From contig CAVOQD010000008.1 in NCBI GenBank assembly GCA_963698255.1, positions 124,001 to 188,000 of the forward strand: 64,000 nt of DNA, given 5' to 3'. The position numbers and the translations under genes are program-made. Positions 44,543-55,712 of this stretch are shown here, piece by piece (within the stretch, counting starts at the first letter, position 1; each line of letters begins with the position of its first letter). The notes beneath the pieces were generated by a model. That model was not told the origin of the DNA and did not search any database. It saw only the letters and a list, made by a program, of their open reading frames with translations. This stretch comes from JAWKOK01 sp963698255 (GTDB lineage: Bacteria; Chloroflexota; Anaerolineae; Caldilineales; Caldilineaceae).

Positions 44543-44578
44543 AAAGGCCGGGCTTCAACCTTGAAGCCCGGCCTTTTT
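44543..44578. terminator. Bidirectional intrinsic terminator
   Basis: AAAGGCCGGGCTTCAA pairs perfectly with TTGAAGCCCGGCCTTT around a two-base loop, with T5 to the right and A3 to the left. It separates the lipoprotein gene from the converging O-antigen-ligase fusion. Confidence 0.93.
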
Positions 44579-44608
44579 CGTGGATTTGACGTACTCATTT
44601 CAGCATCC

Positions 44609-47402
44609 CTATCGGACCGCCGTCATCATGCGCCAAAGACCAAGCGCGATCCAGTTCCATGCCGCCAGATCCGCCAGCGCACCAAAGGTATCTACCTGCC
44701 CGTGGGCGATGCCGGCCGCAAGCCCGGACAGCAGCCCGATGACGATGCCTCGCTGCGTCATCTTGCCCAAGATTTGGCGTTCGTGCCAGACCGTTCGGAT
44801 CGCCCAACCCAAACCCGCAAGCAACCAGAGCGTACCGACGGCGCCCCAGATCGTGAGGCTCTCCAGCCAAATGTTGTGAGGATGGCGCAAATTGGGGTCA
44901 AGCCCGCTGCCTGGCGGGATGAAGGCCGGGAATTGCCAGAAAAACCCGCCGGCTCCCGTGCCTAGCAGGGGCATCGATCTCCACAACACCCAAGATGCCT
45001 GCCATACCCCAACACGTTCGGCCAGGGTCGTTGTATTGCTCAGCCGTGGCCAGATCGAGAAACCCAACCAGTCCGAAGCAGAGCAACATCGTCGCAACCA
45101 CAATGGTCGCTACCCTTCTGTTTCTGCGTGTAGTCGAATGGTGCGCCACCGGTGCTGTGCCCTGAAGACGCGGACGCTCCAGCCAGATGAAGAGCGCCAG
45201 GCCGACCGGAAAACCCAGCAGGAGCGCGCCCCGGCTGGCTGTCAGCAGCAGCGCGACGCCGATTGCGCCGATTGCGGTCAGGAGCATAGCTGTTGTCGTT
45301 CTGGACCGCAATCCGCCTTGTGCCGATCGCTCCGTACTCCAGAAGAGCAAGATGCCCAACCCCAAGAAGAGCGAGCGTTCGAGATAGAGTGCTGTGTGGT
45401 TGGGTGAAAAATAGGGGCCGGTCAACCGGCGCAGCGCATCGGCTTCTGTGCCGCCGCCCGCCAACCAGTCCATCAGCCCCAGGCTCGCAGTCAGGGCGCC
45501 GCCGGCGAACAGCGCCACCGCCGTGAGTGTCTGAGATCGCCGATCCGTGGCAAATAGCCGCACCATCCAATAGAGAAGCAGCGGCACGATCATCAGATCC
45601 ATCACGCCCGTCCAGTACGCAGGCCAATACCAGACATTTACCATGGCCAACAGGCCGATGCCCAGCCAACCAATGCCGAACCAGTCAAGCGGTTGAAGGA
45701 TCTGAGGCAAATCGATCAGTCGATGTTCTGTGCCATTTTTCCTGACCCGAAGCGCGATGGCGGGCAAGGAGGCCAACGCCAGCGCCTGGGCAGGCGGGAG
45801 CATCAATGATGCATTGACCAGGTTCAATTCCTTGTGTTGGAAGTGTAGAGGCAGCAGCGCAGCGGCCAGCCAGAGGCCTGTCCGCGGAGCCATGGCGATC
45901 AGGATGGATGCCATGATCAACAGGAGCAGGAGCAGCGGCCAGGCGACGGCGAAGTGGTAGAGCGCCAGCAGAAACAGCCAGAGAAGAATCTTGGCCGGCG
46001 GTCGAAAAGAGCGATAGGCGGACTTCCATTCCATCCACGGCAGCAGCCGCACTGCAACCCCGCCCCGCCAGAAAACAATCGCCAGCCCCATGGATGCCAG
46101 CAGCGCCTCCCAGGGCATCCACCATGGGTAGCCGGAACGGGGCATGCGCGTGGCAGCGATCCACCCATCCACGGTTTCGATCAACCCATCGTCGAGCGCA
46201 AAGCCCCAGAGCGGATCGGTCGCCGGCGCGTTTGGCTGATCGATGACCCAGCCCATGCCGGCAAGCCATGGCCAGCGTCGCCAGCCAACGGTCAGCGCAT
46301 CGTTCAGGTAGGCATGTTGGACGCCCGGATCGACCGTGGCCCATGGCGATGCCGGTCGCCGATTCCAGCCGAAACGTGCGGCCAGCAACGGCGTTGATCC
46401 ATCGCCGGCGGCAACCATGGCCCGGCGCACCAGCGCAGCCCGCTGGAAATTCAGCCTTGCTGGCTGCTGCGTCGGATCCTGAGCGCTGTGGCCGAAACCA
46501 AACGGCTCGATCGCCATCATGTCAACGTGGGGTTGCACCCCGGTCGCATACATGCGCTGTAGAAAATAGACTTCATCAACGGCTGTGTGACCGCGGTCCG
46601 CAGTGGGCGCCAGCGCGCCGGCAATGATCACGGCGTCGTCGTCGCCAGCCCGGATGGTCTGGGCGGCCTGGATCAGAAGGTGGGCGTACTCGGTCGGTTC
46701 TATATGCTGATTGCCCCAATGTGGAGCGATATTGGGTTCATCCCAGATCTGATAGAACCGCACGTGCTCGCCGTAGCGTTGCGCGAAGGCCGCCGCGAAA
46801 TCGGCATAAGCTGCCGGATCGCCAGGCGGCGCCAGTGGATTGTCGGTGGGGGGACGATCTTGAGGGCGGCGTGCCCAGGCGGGGCTGCCGTCAAGCACAG
46901 CGATGGGCGTCAAACCGCTGTCGATGATGGCTGCGACAATGGCATCGCTCTGTTGCCAATCAAAGGCGCCGGGCATCGGCTCCAGGACGTTCCAGTCAAA
47001 GCGTTGTCGAGCCCACCCGACGCCGTGGTCTGAAAGCCGCTCCAGGGCAATCGCCCGTTGGCTCGGCGACAGATGTTCCAGGTCGACGGTGACGCCGACG
47101 AAGGGCAAGCCGAGCGCTGCATCGACGGGTTTGGCCGGTTTGGCGGATGCCAGTCCTTCGCTGCCTGGCCAGAATAGCGACCATGGCGGGGCAGTGAGTC
47201 CCAGGCCGTTTTCCCGTGCCTCGCGCAGTGTCAGCCCGAGGCTCAAAAACAGCCAGCAGAACAGGACATAGAACAGAAAGACCCGCGCCAAGGCCAATCC
47301 TATACGCAATGAGGATGAGCGAGGGCGCCTGAGTCCTGGCTGCATGTCGTCGCTATCGGCAGACTGGCCGCCGCCAATGCTGCTTACTGCGCGAGCACTC
47401 AT
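44609..47402 (-). CDS. Glycosidase-like domain fused to an O-antigen-ligase-like polymerase (one frameshift)
   Basis: About 930 residues. A basic start and one helix (VFLFYVLFCWLFLSLGL) precede an extracytoplasmic TIM-barrel region (about 95-440) resembling family-39-like glycosidases: VGWARQRFDWNVLEPMPGAF, then FYQIWDEPNI with the acid/base-type glutamate. The expected nucleophile strand reads TPLLAARFGWN, with Arg where Glu is normal, so catalysis is doubtful. From residue 460 on there are about 12 helices with TGPYFSPNHTALYLERSL and, after a break near 45035, RVGVWQASW, LLGTGAGGFF and HPHNIWLESL, the Wzy_C/O-antigen ligase signature. Its start overlaps the CHAT gene stop by four bases. Confidence 0.85.
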
Positions 47403-48960
47403 GCCGCGTTGTCGGTGGAGCCATCCGGCGGACCGTCAATCTTGGTTTCGTGACAGATTGCGTTGGCCAGGTTGGCGATTTTCCTCTTCAGTCGATCCAT
47501 CTGCACCGGATCGGTCGGGACATGTCTGTCGGAATCGGCGCTGCCGGCCCGGTCTTTTTCAAGTTGGCGGATCTCATCAGCCAACTCGTCGGTTGCTCTC
47601 CGCCATTCGAAGCGCAGTAGTTTCCACGCGTCCGATTGGCTGTATGCTTCGACCGCTGCGCGACGGTCAGTCAACCAACTCGCAAGCTCCGCCGGTTCGA
47701 TGATCGGCTTTTTCAGTTCGCCGGGATGGTTGCCGAACTCGTTGTTCTGGTTCGATGAACGGACTGAAAATTCGTCATCTGACCTGCGCCCAGCGTTGGA
47801 CGCCGTCGACGAGCCTGCCTCGATTTTGTTCGCCGCCGGCAAAGCCTGGTCCATAGACTCCAGATGGAATATTTGGCCGTCACGAGCGTTGAGCCAGAGA
47901 ACCGGCGTGCCAAAGGAAAACCGATCCGGGTGAGATACATAGAGGTTGCTGCGTGCGTAGCTGACCGCTGCGTCAATGTGTCCGGGGCAGGGTCCGACCA
48001 GCAGTTCTTCATAGAGATATTGGGCGAACTCAACTGCATCTTCGTCGTGGATTTCGTACTGCATCGCGACCACGGCCGGGATACCCGTCTGTAAGCAGCT
48101 GCGGGCCAACCGTTGTGAAGGGCGTGCGATCGGATGACTGCCCGGCAAGGCAGGCGTTCAGAAGCACAAATTTGACACTTTGCGCTCGTTCCAGGGCGAT
48201 GCGAAGCGTATGTGCCGGCATGAAGGCAGGCTCTTCGTCCTGCCAGAGCAGGATGCCATCCGGTTCGCCGTGTGTGATCAGGTGAAGAACATCGGCCTGC
48301 ATGTCGGAGAGTTTGCGACTGAGATCGATGAGGCTGAAGCGGCCGAACAGCGTTTCAGTCGTTGCCACATTTTCACCGAGGCGCTGGATCAGCGTTTGCC
48401 GTCTGCCGGGCTTCCGCCGGGTCAATGATGCCCATCGGGTCTTCGGGCGCGGCGATCAGTATCTTGATCGGCAGCTTGGCGTTCAGTGGGCGAGGCTGGC
48501 TGAGATAACGCTCCTGGTTTTCCACACGAATCAGCGGTGTTCGGCCATTGGCCGCAAAGATCTCGCCGCGAGCCGGGTCGGTGAGACATTCCCACGGCAG
48601 GGCTGCGACCGTGGGTGGGTGCAGCGCCAGGCGGATGCGCAGGCCGATTGCCTCCGGACTGGAGAGCGCCGCTCGCGCTCGTGTCCACAATGTTTGCACA
48701 TCTCCTTGCATGAGTGCGTTGTAGAGCCTGGAACCGGCTTCGATCATGAGGGCGCTGCCGGGCGCCTGCGACATGTTACCCAGTTGATTCTCTACATCTG
48801 TCCAGTAGGGTTGGAAGGATTCCTGATCAAATTCGCCCTCGGCGACGTTGCCGGTGAAATGGGCCATGACTGTGTAGGGGGCTTCGTGCCACGAACGGTG
48901 ATGTCGAAGTTGATGAAGTGACAGTTCTGCATAATGTTGACAGTCTTCCCGGTGAAGCAT
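47399..48960 (-). CDS. CHAT-domain (caspase-like) protein (two frameshifts)
   Basis: The N-terminal third (YAELSLHQLRHHRSWHEAPY onward) has the usual CHAT-associated beta region, with PWECLTDPARGEIFAANGRT. The catalytic dyad is visible: His in DVLHLITHGEPDGILLWQDE and Cys in FVLLNACLAGQSS. IPAVVAMQYEIHDEDAVEFA then FAQYLYEELLVG is the standard post-Cys block. Breaks near 48425 and 48140. A charged C-terminal part (SWLTDRRAAVEAYSQSDAWK) is predicted helical. About 519 residues. CHAT proteins are peptidases in TPR/caspase-like signalling, in some cases immune effectors; no target is visible here. Confidence 0.88.
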
Positions 48961-48971
48961 AGAATGTTGAA

Positions 48972-49904
48972 ATGCGTAACTGTACAGCTATTGGACCGGA
49001 TCGACAACCTGCAACAGAATTTACTGGCGTCAGATTTCGTCCGGCACCGAGCCCGACACCTCATCGATCCGTTCAGATCGACTATCGAGATCGGATCAGC
49101 GTCGTTACCTGGGTGCTTGTCTTTGGTTTGGGCGCCAGCATCCTCTTGAAGCTGCCGACGGCAGTCTTGACGTTTCGTGCGCTCGGCTCACCCATCAGCA
49201 TTCCCTTCAGCCAACGGATCATTGCCGCGGCCTTCATGGCGGTCTTGGCCGCGGCCGGCACCGAGAGCATCGTCTCCGTACATCCCTATTTTGCCGCCAA
49301 TCGACGGGGGCGGGCGCAAACCTGGGCATTCTGGGCGCTTCCGTCCGCCATCACCATCATCTCAGTTCTGCTGCTGCCGCTGGTACCCAGTCGGCAGGTG
49401 AGCGTGCTTGCGCTTCTGGTCAGCGGCGGCCTATTGGCTCTGTCCTTCTTTGGCCTCTATGCCACGGTTGAACGCAGGGCAACCTGGGTTCCGGCGTTCC
49501 CGCTTTCATGCTTGATGCGCTGGCCTATGGCTCGGCACTGCTGCTCTTTCTCCTAGTATATCAGACTCGCACACGCAGTCTACTGTCAGGCACGTTGATC
49601 GCTGCGACGGCTATGTTGCTGGCCGTCGAACTGCTGCGCAGCACCACGACCAACGTCAAGCTTGTTCTTGAGCTATGGCGTGATTGTCGGGATTATTCTC
49701 GGCGAGGTGACATGGGCGCTCAACTACTGGTTGTTGGCCAATCTTACCGGCGGTCTCCTGCTCCTGCTGATCTTCTATCTGCTGACAGGTATGGCGCAGC
49801 AGGGGATACAAGGTCGACTGAATCGGCGCGTCCTCATCGAATTTGGGATTTTTGCCGCCGTGGCCGTGGTGTTGATCGCGGTCGTGGGTCCCCGCTTCAG
49901 CTAA
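48972..49904 (+). CDS. Multispan membrane protein of unknown function (two frameshifts)
   Basis: About 310 residues in three pieces joined near 49490 and 49680. After a polar N-terminus there are about seven to eight helices: VTWVLVFGLGASILLKLPTA, RIIAAAFMAVLAAAGTESIV, AITIISVLLLPLVP, VLALLVSGGLLALSFFGLYA, ALAYGSALLLFLLVYQTR, VIVGIILGEVTWALNYWLLA and IFAAVAVVLIAVVGPRFS. I do not recognise the family. The ATG lies 12 bases from the divergent CHAT start, leaving no room for promoters, so one of the two starts is probably downstream of that proposed. Confidence 0.6.
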
Positions 49905-49944
49905 CATACCGAACTTCAGAGCAACATTCGGTAGCTTAGGAATT

Positions 49945-49976
49945 GTCATTCCGATGATCGGAGGGAAGAGGAATCT
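49945..49976. repeat. 'GTCATTCCGA...GAGGAATCT' intergenic repeat
   Basis: Between the membrane protein and the panE stop the sequence reads GTCATTCCGATGATCGGAGG then GAAGAGGAATCTT. It is the same family as the interior of 28987-29086 read on the other strand, and of 21205-21285. Confidence 0.5.
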
Positions 49977-51101
49977 TCAGGCCCGTTCGCGATACTCCTC
50001 TGCGCTCACGATCAAGCGCAAATTGTTCCGTTTCCAAATCTTCCGCTTCATCGGATCGTGGATCAGGCAGGTCAATGTCTCGGTCAATAACTGGTTGATC
50101 GGTGTTCGGATCCCTGCATGAAGCGCTTGTTGTACGACGGCGCCGTTGAGCCACTCCACCTCACTCTTTCCCTTGTCAGAATAGAGATCGATGTGCAGGC
50201 TGGGCATCTTGCCGCCGCGGGCGCCGCCGATCTGTCGGCGTAGAATGGGACGCAGAACTGCTTTAGGCGTGCGGCGTATCCATGGGGCCAACTTGGCGAA
50301 CGGATAACTTTCCAGGTTGACCGGCTCGATCCCCAGCGCCGACATGACGGAAAATGCCTCGCGCCAAGCCTCGATCTCCAGATCGACCAGATCCGGATCC
50401 TGGAAGACCTGTTCCGGCGTTGCATCGAGGATGGCGCTGGTGGCGTTGCCGATCATATTCATGAGCAGTTTGGTCCACTTCATTCCGCGTGCGTCGGCAA
50501 ATTCGGTCACATCGAATCCACTGTCAACCAGGGCCTGCCTCAGTGCCAGGAATGGCGCTGAACGGTTGCCAAGATCCCATGGGCTGATGCCGACAACGTA
50601 TTTTGGCTTGTCCACACGGATGTGGCCTGGTCCCAGAACGGAAACCGGCGTGGTGATCGTCCCGGCAATGACGTTTTCGGGTTGCATCGCTTCGGCAAGG
50701 ACCTCTTCGTTGCCGACACCGTTCTGTAGACTGAAGACAGTCGGCGCGCCTCTGTCGGACTTTCGCAGTGCATCAAGCAATTCGGCCAGGGCGCCGACCG
50801 TGTCGTAGCTTTTGACCGTGAAGATCACCACATCGTAGCCGTCGTCGGGTGATGACACCGGCGTGGATGTCAGGTCAGATCGGGGGGGATTGGGAATGCT
50901 GTAGGCGGCGGCAATGCTGTCAACGGCAAAGATATCATCGATCCGGTGGGACCCCGTCTCATCGACAATCTGCAAGCCATTTGCCTGCACCGCAGCAACG
51001 AAGCGCTCACGCCCCACGAGGGTGACGGAAGAGCCGCTTTGTGCGAGTTTGCTGCCGACCAGGCAGCCGATGGCTCCGGCGCCAACGATGAGCGTGTTCA
51101 A
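49977..51101 (-). CDS. panE: 2-dehydropantoate 2-reductase (ketopantoate reductase)
   Basis: 374 undamaged residues. The NADP-binding GxGxxG lies at MNTLIVGAGAIGCLVGSKLA. VIFTVKSYDTVGALAELLDA and FSLQNGVGNEEVLAEAMQPE are typical ApbA/PanE motifs; the conserved catalytic lysine is in RGMKWTKLLMNMIGNATSAI. It reduces ketopantoate to pantoate in CoA synthesis. It is 33 bases after glpC and may be co-transcribed. A length of 374 is longer than E. coli PanE (303), so a related reductase is possible. Confidence 0.88.
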   Translation of the reverse strand: MNTLIVGAGAIGCLVGSKLAQSGSSVTLVGRERFVAAVQANGLQIVDETGSHRIDDIFAVDSIAAAYSIPNPPRSDLTSTPVSSPDDGYDVVIFTVKSYDTVGALAELLDALRKSDRGAPTVFSLQNGVGNEEVLAEAMQPENVIAGTITTPVSVLGPGHIRVDKPKYVVGISPWDLGNRSAPFLALRQALVDSGFDVTEFADARGMKWTKLLMNMIGNATSAILDATPEQVFQDPDLVDLEIEAWREAFSVMSALGIEPVNLESYPFAKLAPWIRRTPKAVLRPILRRQIGGARGGKMPSLHIDLYSDKGKSEVEWLNGAVVQQALHAGIRTPINQLLTETLTCLIHDPMKRKIWKRNNLRLIVSAEEYRERA

Positions 51102-51134
51102 TGGATGCCCGCCTTTAGATTGAGTGATGAGGCT

Positions 51135-52423
51135 TTAACCAGTCGCGCTGGATTGTGTGTGGAGCAGCTTGCGATTTTCCAGATCGTAGAGCCCGTAGGC
51201 CGCCGCCAGCACTTCGATGGGATGCCGGCTGGGCAGATCTGTGCCATGTTCCAACTGCCAGCGACAGGTTTCCGAGTCACACGCGGTGTAGTTGACATCG
51301 GCTCCCTGCTCTGCGACAAAGTCAAACAACTCCTGGCCGACATCCATGCCGATCTGATACTTTTCCACCTTGTAGCCGTAGGTGCCGGCGATGCCGCAGC
51401 ACCGCGCATGGCTTTCGCGAACGTCGATGCCCGGAACCAGGCCAAGAATCTCCAGCGCCGGTTTGCCGATGCGATGGGCGCGCTGTTGGCAGGGTGCATG
51501 GTAGGGCAGCACCATCGACATCGGGCTGGAAATCAGTGCGCAGTTCACCCGCGTCGTGCAGTTCCTGTAGCCATTCGAAGATATCCCACGTGCCCATCTT
51601 GAGCGCGTTGGTTGCCTCATCATGCAGATCGAGCAATTCGGGCGCCTCTTCCTTCAGCGTCAGCGTGCAGCTTGTGCTGGTGCCGATGATCGGGTAGCCG
51701 GCCGTGGCATAGCCGGCCAGATGGGCGACGTTGTTGCGATGATAGTTGGCCGCCGCATCAAATTCGCCGTTGCTGAGCATGGGCAGTCCGCAGCAGTTCT
51801 GCGGCGGCACAATCACTTCGTATCCATGGTGTTCGAAGACGGCGATGGCGGCCTTGCCCACATACGGCTCATAGTACATGGTGGCGCAGCCGTGGTAGTA
51901 GACGACCTTCTTGTCCGACTTGAGCCGCTGCTTGGCCGTTCGCTTGAGCCATTGGGCCAGCGTGCCGTCGGTGCTCCATGTCGGCAGCGGCGCTTCCCGT
52001 GCGATGCCCATCACCTTTTCGGCCACGACGCGGCTCATGGGATTCTGCAGCGCAAAGTTGGCCAGGCGGGGCGTGATGCTGCCTAGCTTGCCCAGCAATT
52101 CGTTGCGGCCCAGCAGGCGGTTGCGCAGCGGCAAGTCCGTTGTCGGCCACAATCTGGGCACGGGCGCGCGCATTGAGTTCAGCGATCTTCACGCCGGTCG
52201 GGCAGACTTCGTTGCAGACACGGCAGCCGGAACAGTAGTCGGCCGAATGATCGGGCGACATGGGCTGGCCGTTTTCGCGAAAACGCTGCGCCTGGGGCCC
52301 GGCATACTTGGGTCCTGGAAAAAGATCGGTGACCGCCGAGACCGGGCAGTAGCTGGTGCAGATGTTGCACTTGATGCATTCATCCAGCGAATGGTCGACC
52401 GAAAACCATGACGAACCGTGCAT
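51135..52423 (-). CDS. glpC: Glycerol-3-phosphate dehydrogenase subunit C, Fe-S (two frameshifts)
   Basis: RBS GGAGAG lies six bases before ATG 52423. Two ferredoxin motifs: CIKCNICTSYCPVSAVTD and CSGCRVCNEVCPTGVK. Two CCG-type domains follow, with VPPQNCCGLPMLSNGEFDAA and ESHARCCGIAGTYGYKVEKY. Breaks near 52140 and 51515. About 429 residues. Family role: membrane-associated electron-transfer subunit passing GlpAB electrons to quinone. It is the last glp gene. Confidence 0.93.
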
Positions 52424-52439
52424 GAAGACTCTCCGTACC

Positions 52440-53723
52440 TCAACTATGGAACGCTGATATCGCTCGACACAAAATCGCCTTGGCCGCCATCACGCCGGTG
52501 ATGATCGACAGCCCCTCCAGGCTTCGCTCTTGGATCGGATCGGCGTGGGCCAGCGTGCCGCCGGCGGCCCACAGATTGTCGTAGACCCGCTTGCCGGCAG
52601 CGTCGACCGGCTGGAAGCGCTTGTCGACGGCGACGCCGCCGCTGAAGACCGGCTGTCCTTCGGAATCGAGGAAATCGGGCCTGAACCAGGTTGTCCGATC
52701 CTGGGGGACGGTGAGCGGCAGGCCAAAGACGACCTCCCAGAATCGCCCATCGGGTGCGCTGTTGAAGCCGCCGCCCAGGACGCCGCCGGTTGCCAGCAGG
52801 AAATTCTCGGCACGATGTTTGAGCGGTCGCGCGCTGGTCTCCGTCTCGACCCAGCGAATCCGGCCGTCGCTCGGCACATCGAAGCCGATCACCTCCATGC
52901 CCGCCTCCACACGCACGCCGTGGTCCAGCAGCAGTTGCCGGAGCACGCTGTGCAGGCGGATGCCGGGCACGCTGGGCGGCAATGTCGGTATCTCGAAGAC
53001 GGTCGCTCCGGTGCGCTGCGCCAGCGCAGCCATCACCTCGGCATGGTTGTGCAGCCCAGAATGGCCGGCAGTCCGATGCGTTCACCCGGTTTGACGAGCT
53101 TGGCCAGTGCAACGCCCAGGCGGTTGTAGACCGGCGAGGCGTCGATGGCCTGGGCAAACTGCACGGTGTTGCTGTCGACGGCGACTGGTGATCACGTCCA
53201 GCGGCAGATGTGCGTAGCGGGCGGCGTAGCCCTGCTTGGTCAGATTTTCGGCAATCAGGGCCGGATAGAAATCGCGCATGCCGCTGAAACCGACGATCAG
53301 CATGGGGTCGTCGCCGTCCAGCCGACCGCCAATCTGTGCGCGTGGAGCCAAGATAGGTCGGACGCGCCGCGCCGACCGGCGACGGCAGCAGCAGGTTGTG
53401 GCCGGGTTCAGCTGCGCCGAGATAGGGCAGTCCTGCGTCGGCCAGACTCTGCTGGAACAGATGCCAGCGCTGCCCGGCGATCTTCGGGCGAAATCAGGTG
53501 GTAGGGGTGGTGCCGGCGGCAGCTTTTCGATGGCGGCGAGCGGATCGACGACCGCCGCTTCGTAGGCGCCGGGCAGGTAGCCCAGCAGATCAACCGTCGC
53601 CGCGCTCCAGTGCATGGAACCCAGCCCTTTGGCGACCACGCGCACGCTCTTGCCGGCTTGAGCCGCAACCAGCGCGGCGGAGAGACCCGACAGACCCGCG
53701 CCGATGATCAGGAGATCAAGCAT
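52440..53723 (-). CDS. glpB: Glycerol-3-phosphate dehydrogenase subunit B, flavoprotein (several frameshifts)
   Basis: It starts MLDLLIIGAGLSGLSAALVA, an FAD-binding GxGxxG, overlapping the glpA stop by 16 bases. LTKQGYAARYAHLPLDVI and, after more breaks near 53400, 53180 and 53060, MAALAQRTGATVFEIPTLPP then VPGIRLHSVLRQLLLDHGVR and FLLATGGVLGGGFN follow. The C-terminus ends at 52440 or 52444 depending on frame. About 427 residues. GlpB is an FMN-type subunit of the anaerobic-type enzyme. Confidence 0.9.
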
Positions 53724-55520
53724 CCGTTGCCTCCCTTGTTCGCTGCGGAATCGGATTGGTCGGAATCGTCTTCCGGTTTGCGTCCGCCGGGCGTCGTGTC
53801 GAAGCGATAGAAGTCGCTCATGGGGCTGACCAGATCATCGACCGGCAGGTGGTCGACATTCATCAGACTCAGATAGATCAGTTCGTCCAACCGCTCCTGC
53901 TTGAGTTGGCGGGCCCACAGAATGGGCGTCAGACCCTTTCCAGCGTTCCTGGAGAAAGTCGCGTAGGAGCAGATTGGGCGATTCGGAGATGGCCGCGCGT
54001 CCGGCTGGCTGACGCGCGTCCGTGGGCGACATGTCCCGGCGATTGCATGTAGGCCACATCCCAGATGCCGAGTCTTGACCGGGCGAGGCTGTCTCGCTGG
54101 CCGGCTTGTCCTTCGCCGCGCCCAATTCGTGCAGAATGCCGGCGGCGCGGTAGGTGCAAAAGCCGCCCTGGCAAGGTCCCATGCCCAGGCGCACATCGCG
54201 GCGCAGATCGTCCAGCGTCACGGTCGGGTTGCGCTTCGCCGCCTCTTCGAGCATGCGGCGGGTGACCAGCTCGCATTCGCAGACAAGTTCGCCCTGCAGG
54301 CGCTCCTCCTCGACTTCATGCAGGCGATGGCCGAGCCAGTAGTGGCCCTGATCGACGCCGGGAACCTGGCGTGGTCGCCGTGGTGCAGGTGCGCGAGGTC
54401 TCCAGCAGCTTGCAGACCCGGTCCATGGTCAGTTCGGCCATGAGCCGGAAGGTTGTCCACTTGCCGCCGGTGATGCTTACCATGCCCGACACGCCATCGC
54501 GTGCGGCATGGTCGAGCAAGGCCAAGGCGCGGGTGACGTCTCGGCTGTCGCCCGCAAATCCTTCCTGATAGAGCGGGCGGACGCCGGCCCAGGCCCGCAA
54601 CACCCGCGCTTGGCTGATGGAGGGTACCAGCTTTTCGCCCTCAGCCAGCATGAGCGCCACTTCCCACGGCTCAATGCGCAGGTTCTCCGGGTCGGTCACA
54701 CGTTCGTCGGTGGTGCCGATGATGGCGACGGTGTGGACGGGCACGATGATGTCGCCGTCGGCCGGCATCTTGCAGCGGTTGATCACCGTGTTGACGACCC
54801 GGTGGTTCATGGCCACCATGGTCCCCTTGCCGGGCAGCACGTTGACCTCGATGCCGGCGGTGGCGGCGATTTGACCGGCCCAGGCGCCGGACGCGTTGAT
54901 GACCATGTCCGAGCGGATCAGCGATCTCTTCATCGTTCACCATGTCGCGCACGCTGGGCGCCGACCACCCTGCGGTCGCCCTCCTGGCCTTCCGTGACCA
55001 GGCTGATCACTTCGTGGTAGGTCAAGATCTTGGCCCCGGCGTTGCGCGCTGCCTGTGCGGTGGCGTGGGTGGCCAGGAAGCTGTCGGACGCGCCGTCGGG
55101 CACTTCGAAGACGCGGCTGATGCGCGGGTTGAGCAGCGGTTCCCGTCGCAAAGCTTCGGCCACCGATATCTCGGCACAGGGCAGCCCGATCTTGTCGCAG
55201 GCGGCCTTGAACTGATCGGGGTAGTCGCCCTCATCTTCCGGGGTGACCACGAAGAAGCCGCTGGTATCTTCGATGCAATGGGTGTGGGTTCTGCGCAGGA
55301 TGCGGTTTTCCTGAATACACTCGACTGCGCTCTGGGGGTCCTTGACGACGTAGCGCCCGCCGCTGTGCAGCAGACCGTGATAGCGTCCCGTGGTGCCGTG
55401 GGTCAGATCGCGTTTTTCAACCAGGACGACCTTGAAGCCGCGCAGCGCCGCGTCCCAGGCCACGCCTGTTCCTGTCGAGCCGCCGCCGATGACCAGAATT
55501 TCAGTATCGATCTGTTTCAT
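53708..55520 (-). CDS. glpA: Glycerol-3-phosphate dehydrogenase subunit A (four frameshifts)
   Basis: It starts MKQIDTEILVIGGGSTGTGV, the FAD-binding N-terminus. HGTTGRYHGLLHSGGRYVVK is a classic GlpA/GlpD motif. Two breaks at 54935-54965 and one near 54372 follow. SITGGKWTTFRLMAELTMDR lies in the FAD domain. A C-terminal BFD-like [2Fe-2S] domain has CECELVTRRM and LGMGPCQGGFCTYRAAGILH. A fourth break near 53945 leads to a C-terminus rich in Asp/Ser. About 603 residues. It oxidises sn-glycerol 3-phosphate to DHAP. Confidence 0.93.
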
Positions 55521-55566
55521 GTCTCGATTGCGATTTCAGGCAAATGCAGTGAAAATAGTCGTGATA

Positions 55567-55650
55567 CCACGAAGGCGTCACGAATGTTACACAAAGGTCA
55601 GCTGTTCTTCGTGTTTCTGATTGTGCTGCTTATCGATGGATCGATTATTT
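55567..55650. repeat. Dispersed intergenic repeat, copy 2
   Basis: CCACGAAGGCGTCACGAATG, ACACAAAGGTCAG and TTCTTCGTGTTTCTG align with 1708-1769. This copy is a little longer and ends near ATGGATCGATTATTTCG. It lies between glpA and the HPr-Enzyme I gene. Confidence 0.6.
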
Positions 55651-55712
55651 CGTTTGGATTCGCCATCAGTGGATGCTGATCGATATGTAGCTGTGCAGAT
55701 ACTCTGGAAGCA

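Noticed and set aside
48792..49064. 90-residue minus-strand frame overlapping the CHAT start
   Set aside because: Different frame from the CHAT protein, Cys/Arg-rich and without a conserved pattern; a shadow.
47399..49904. Calling the CHAT, ligase-fusion and membrane genes a defence island
   Set aside because: No nuclease, nucleotide cyclase, STAND ATPase or phage-sensing gene is present; only the CHAT domain hints at it.
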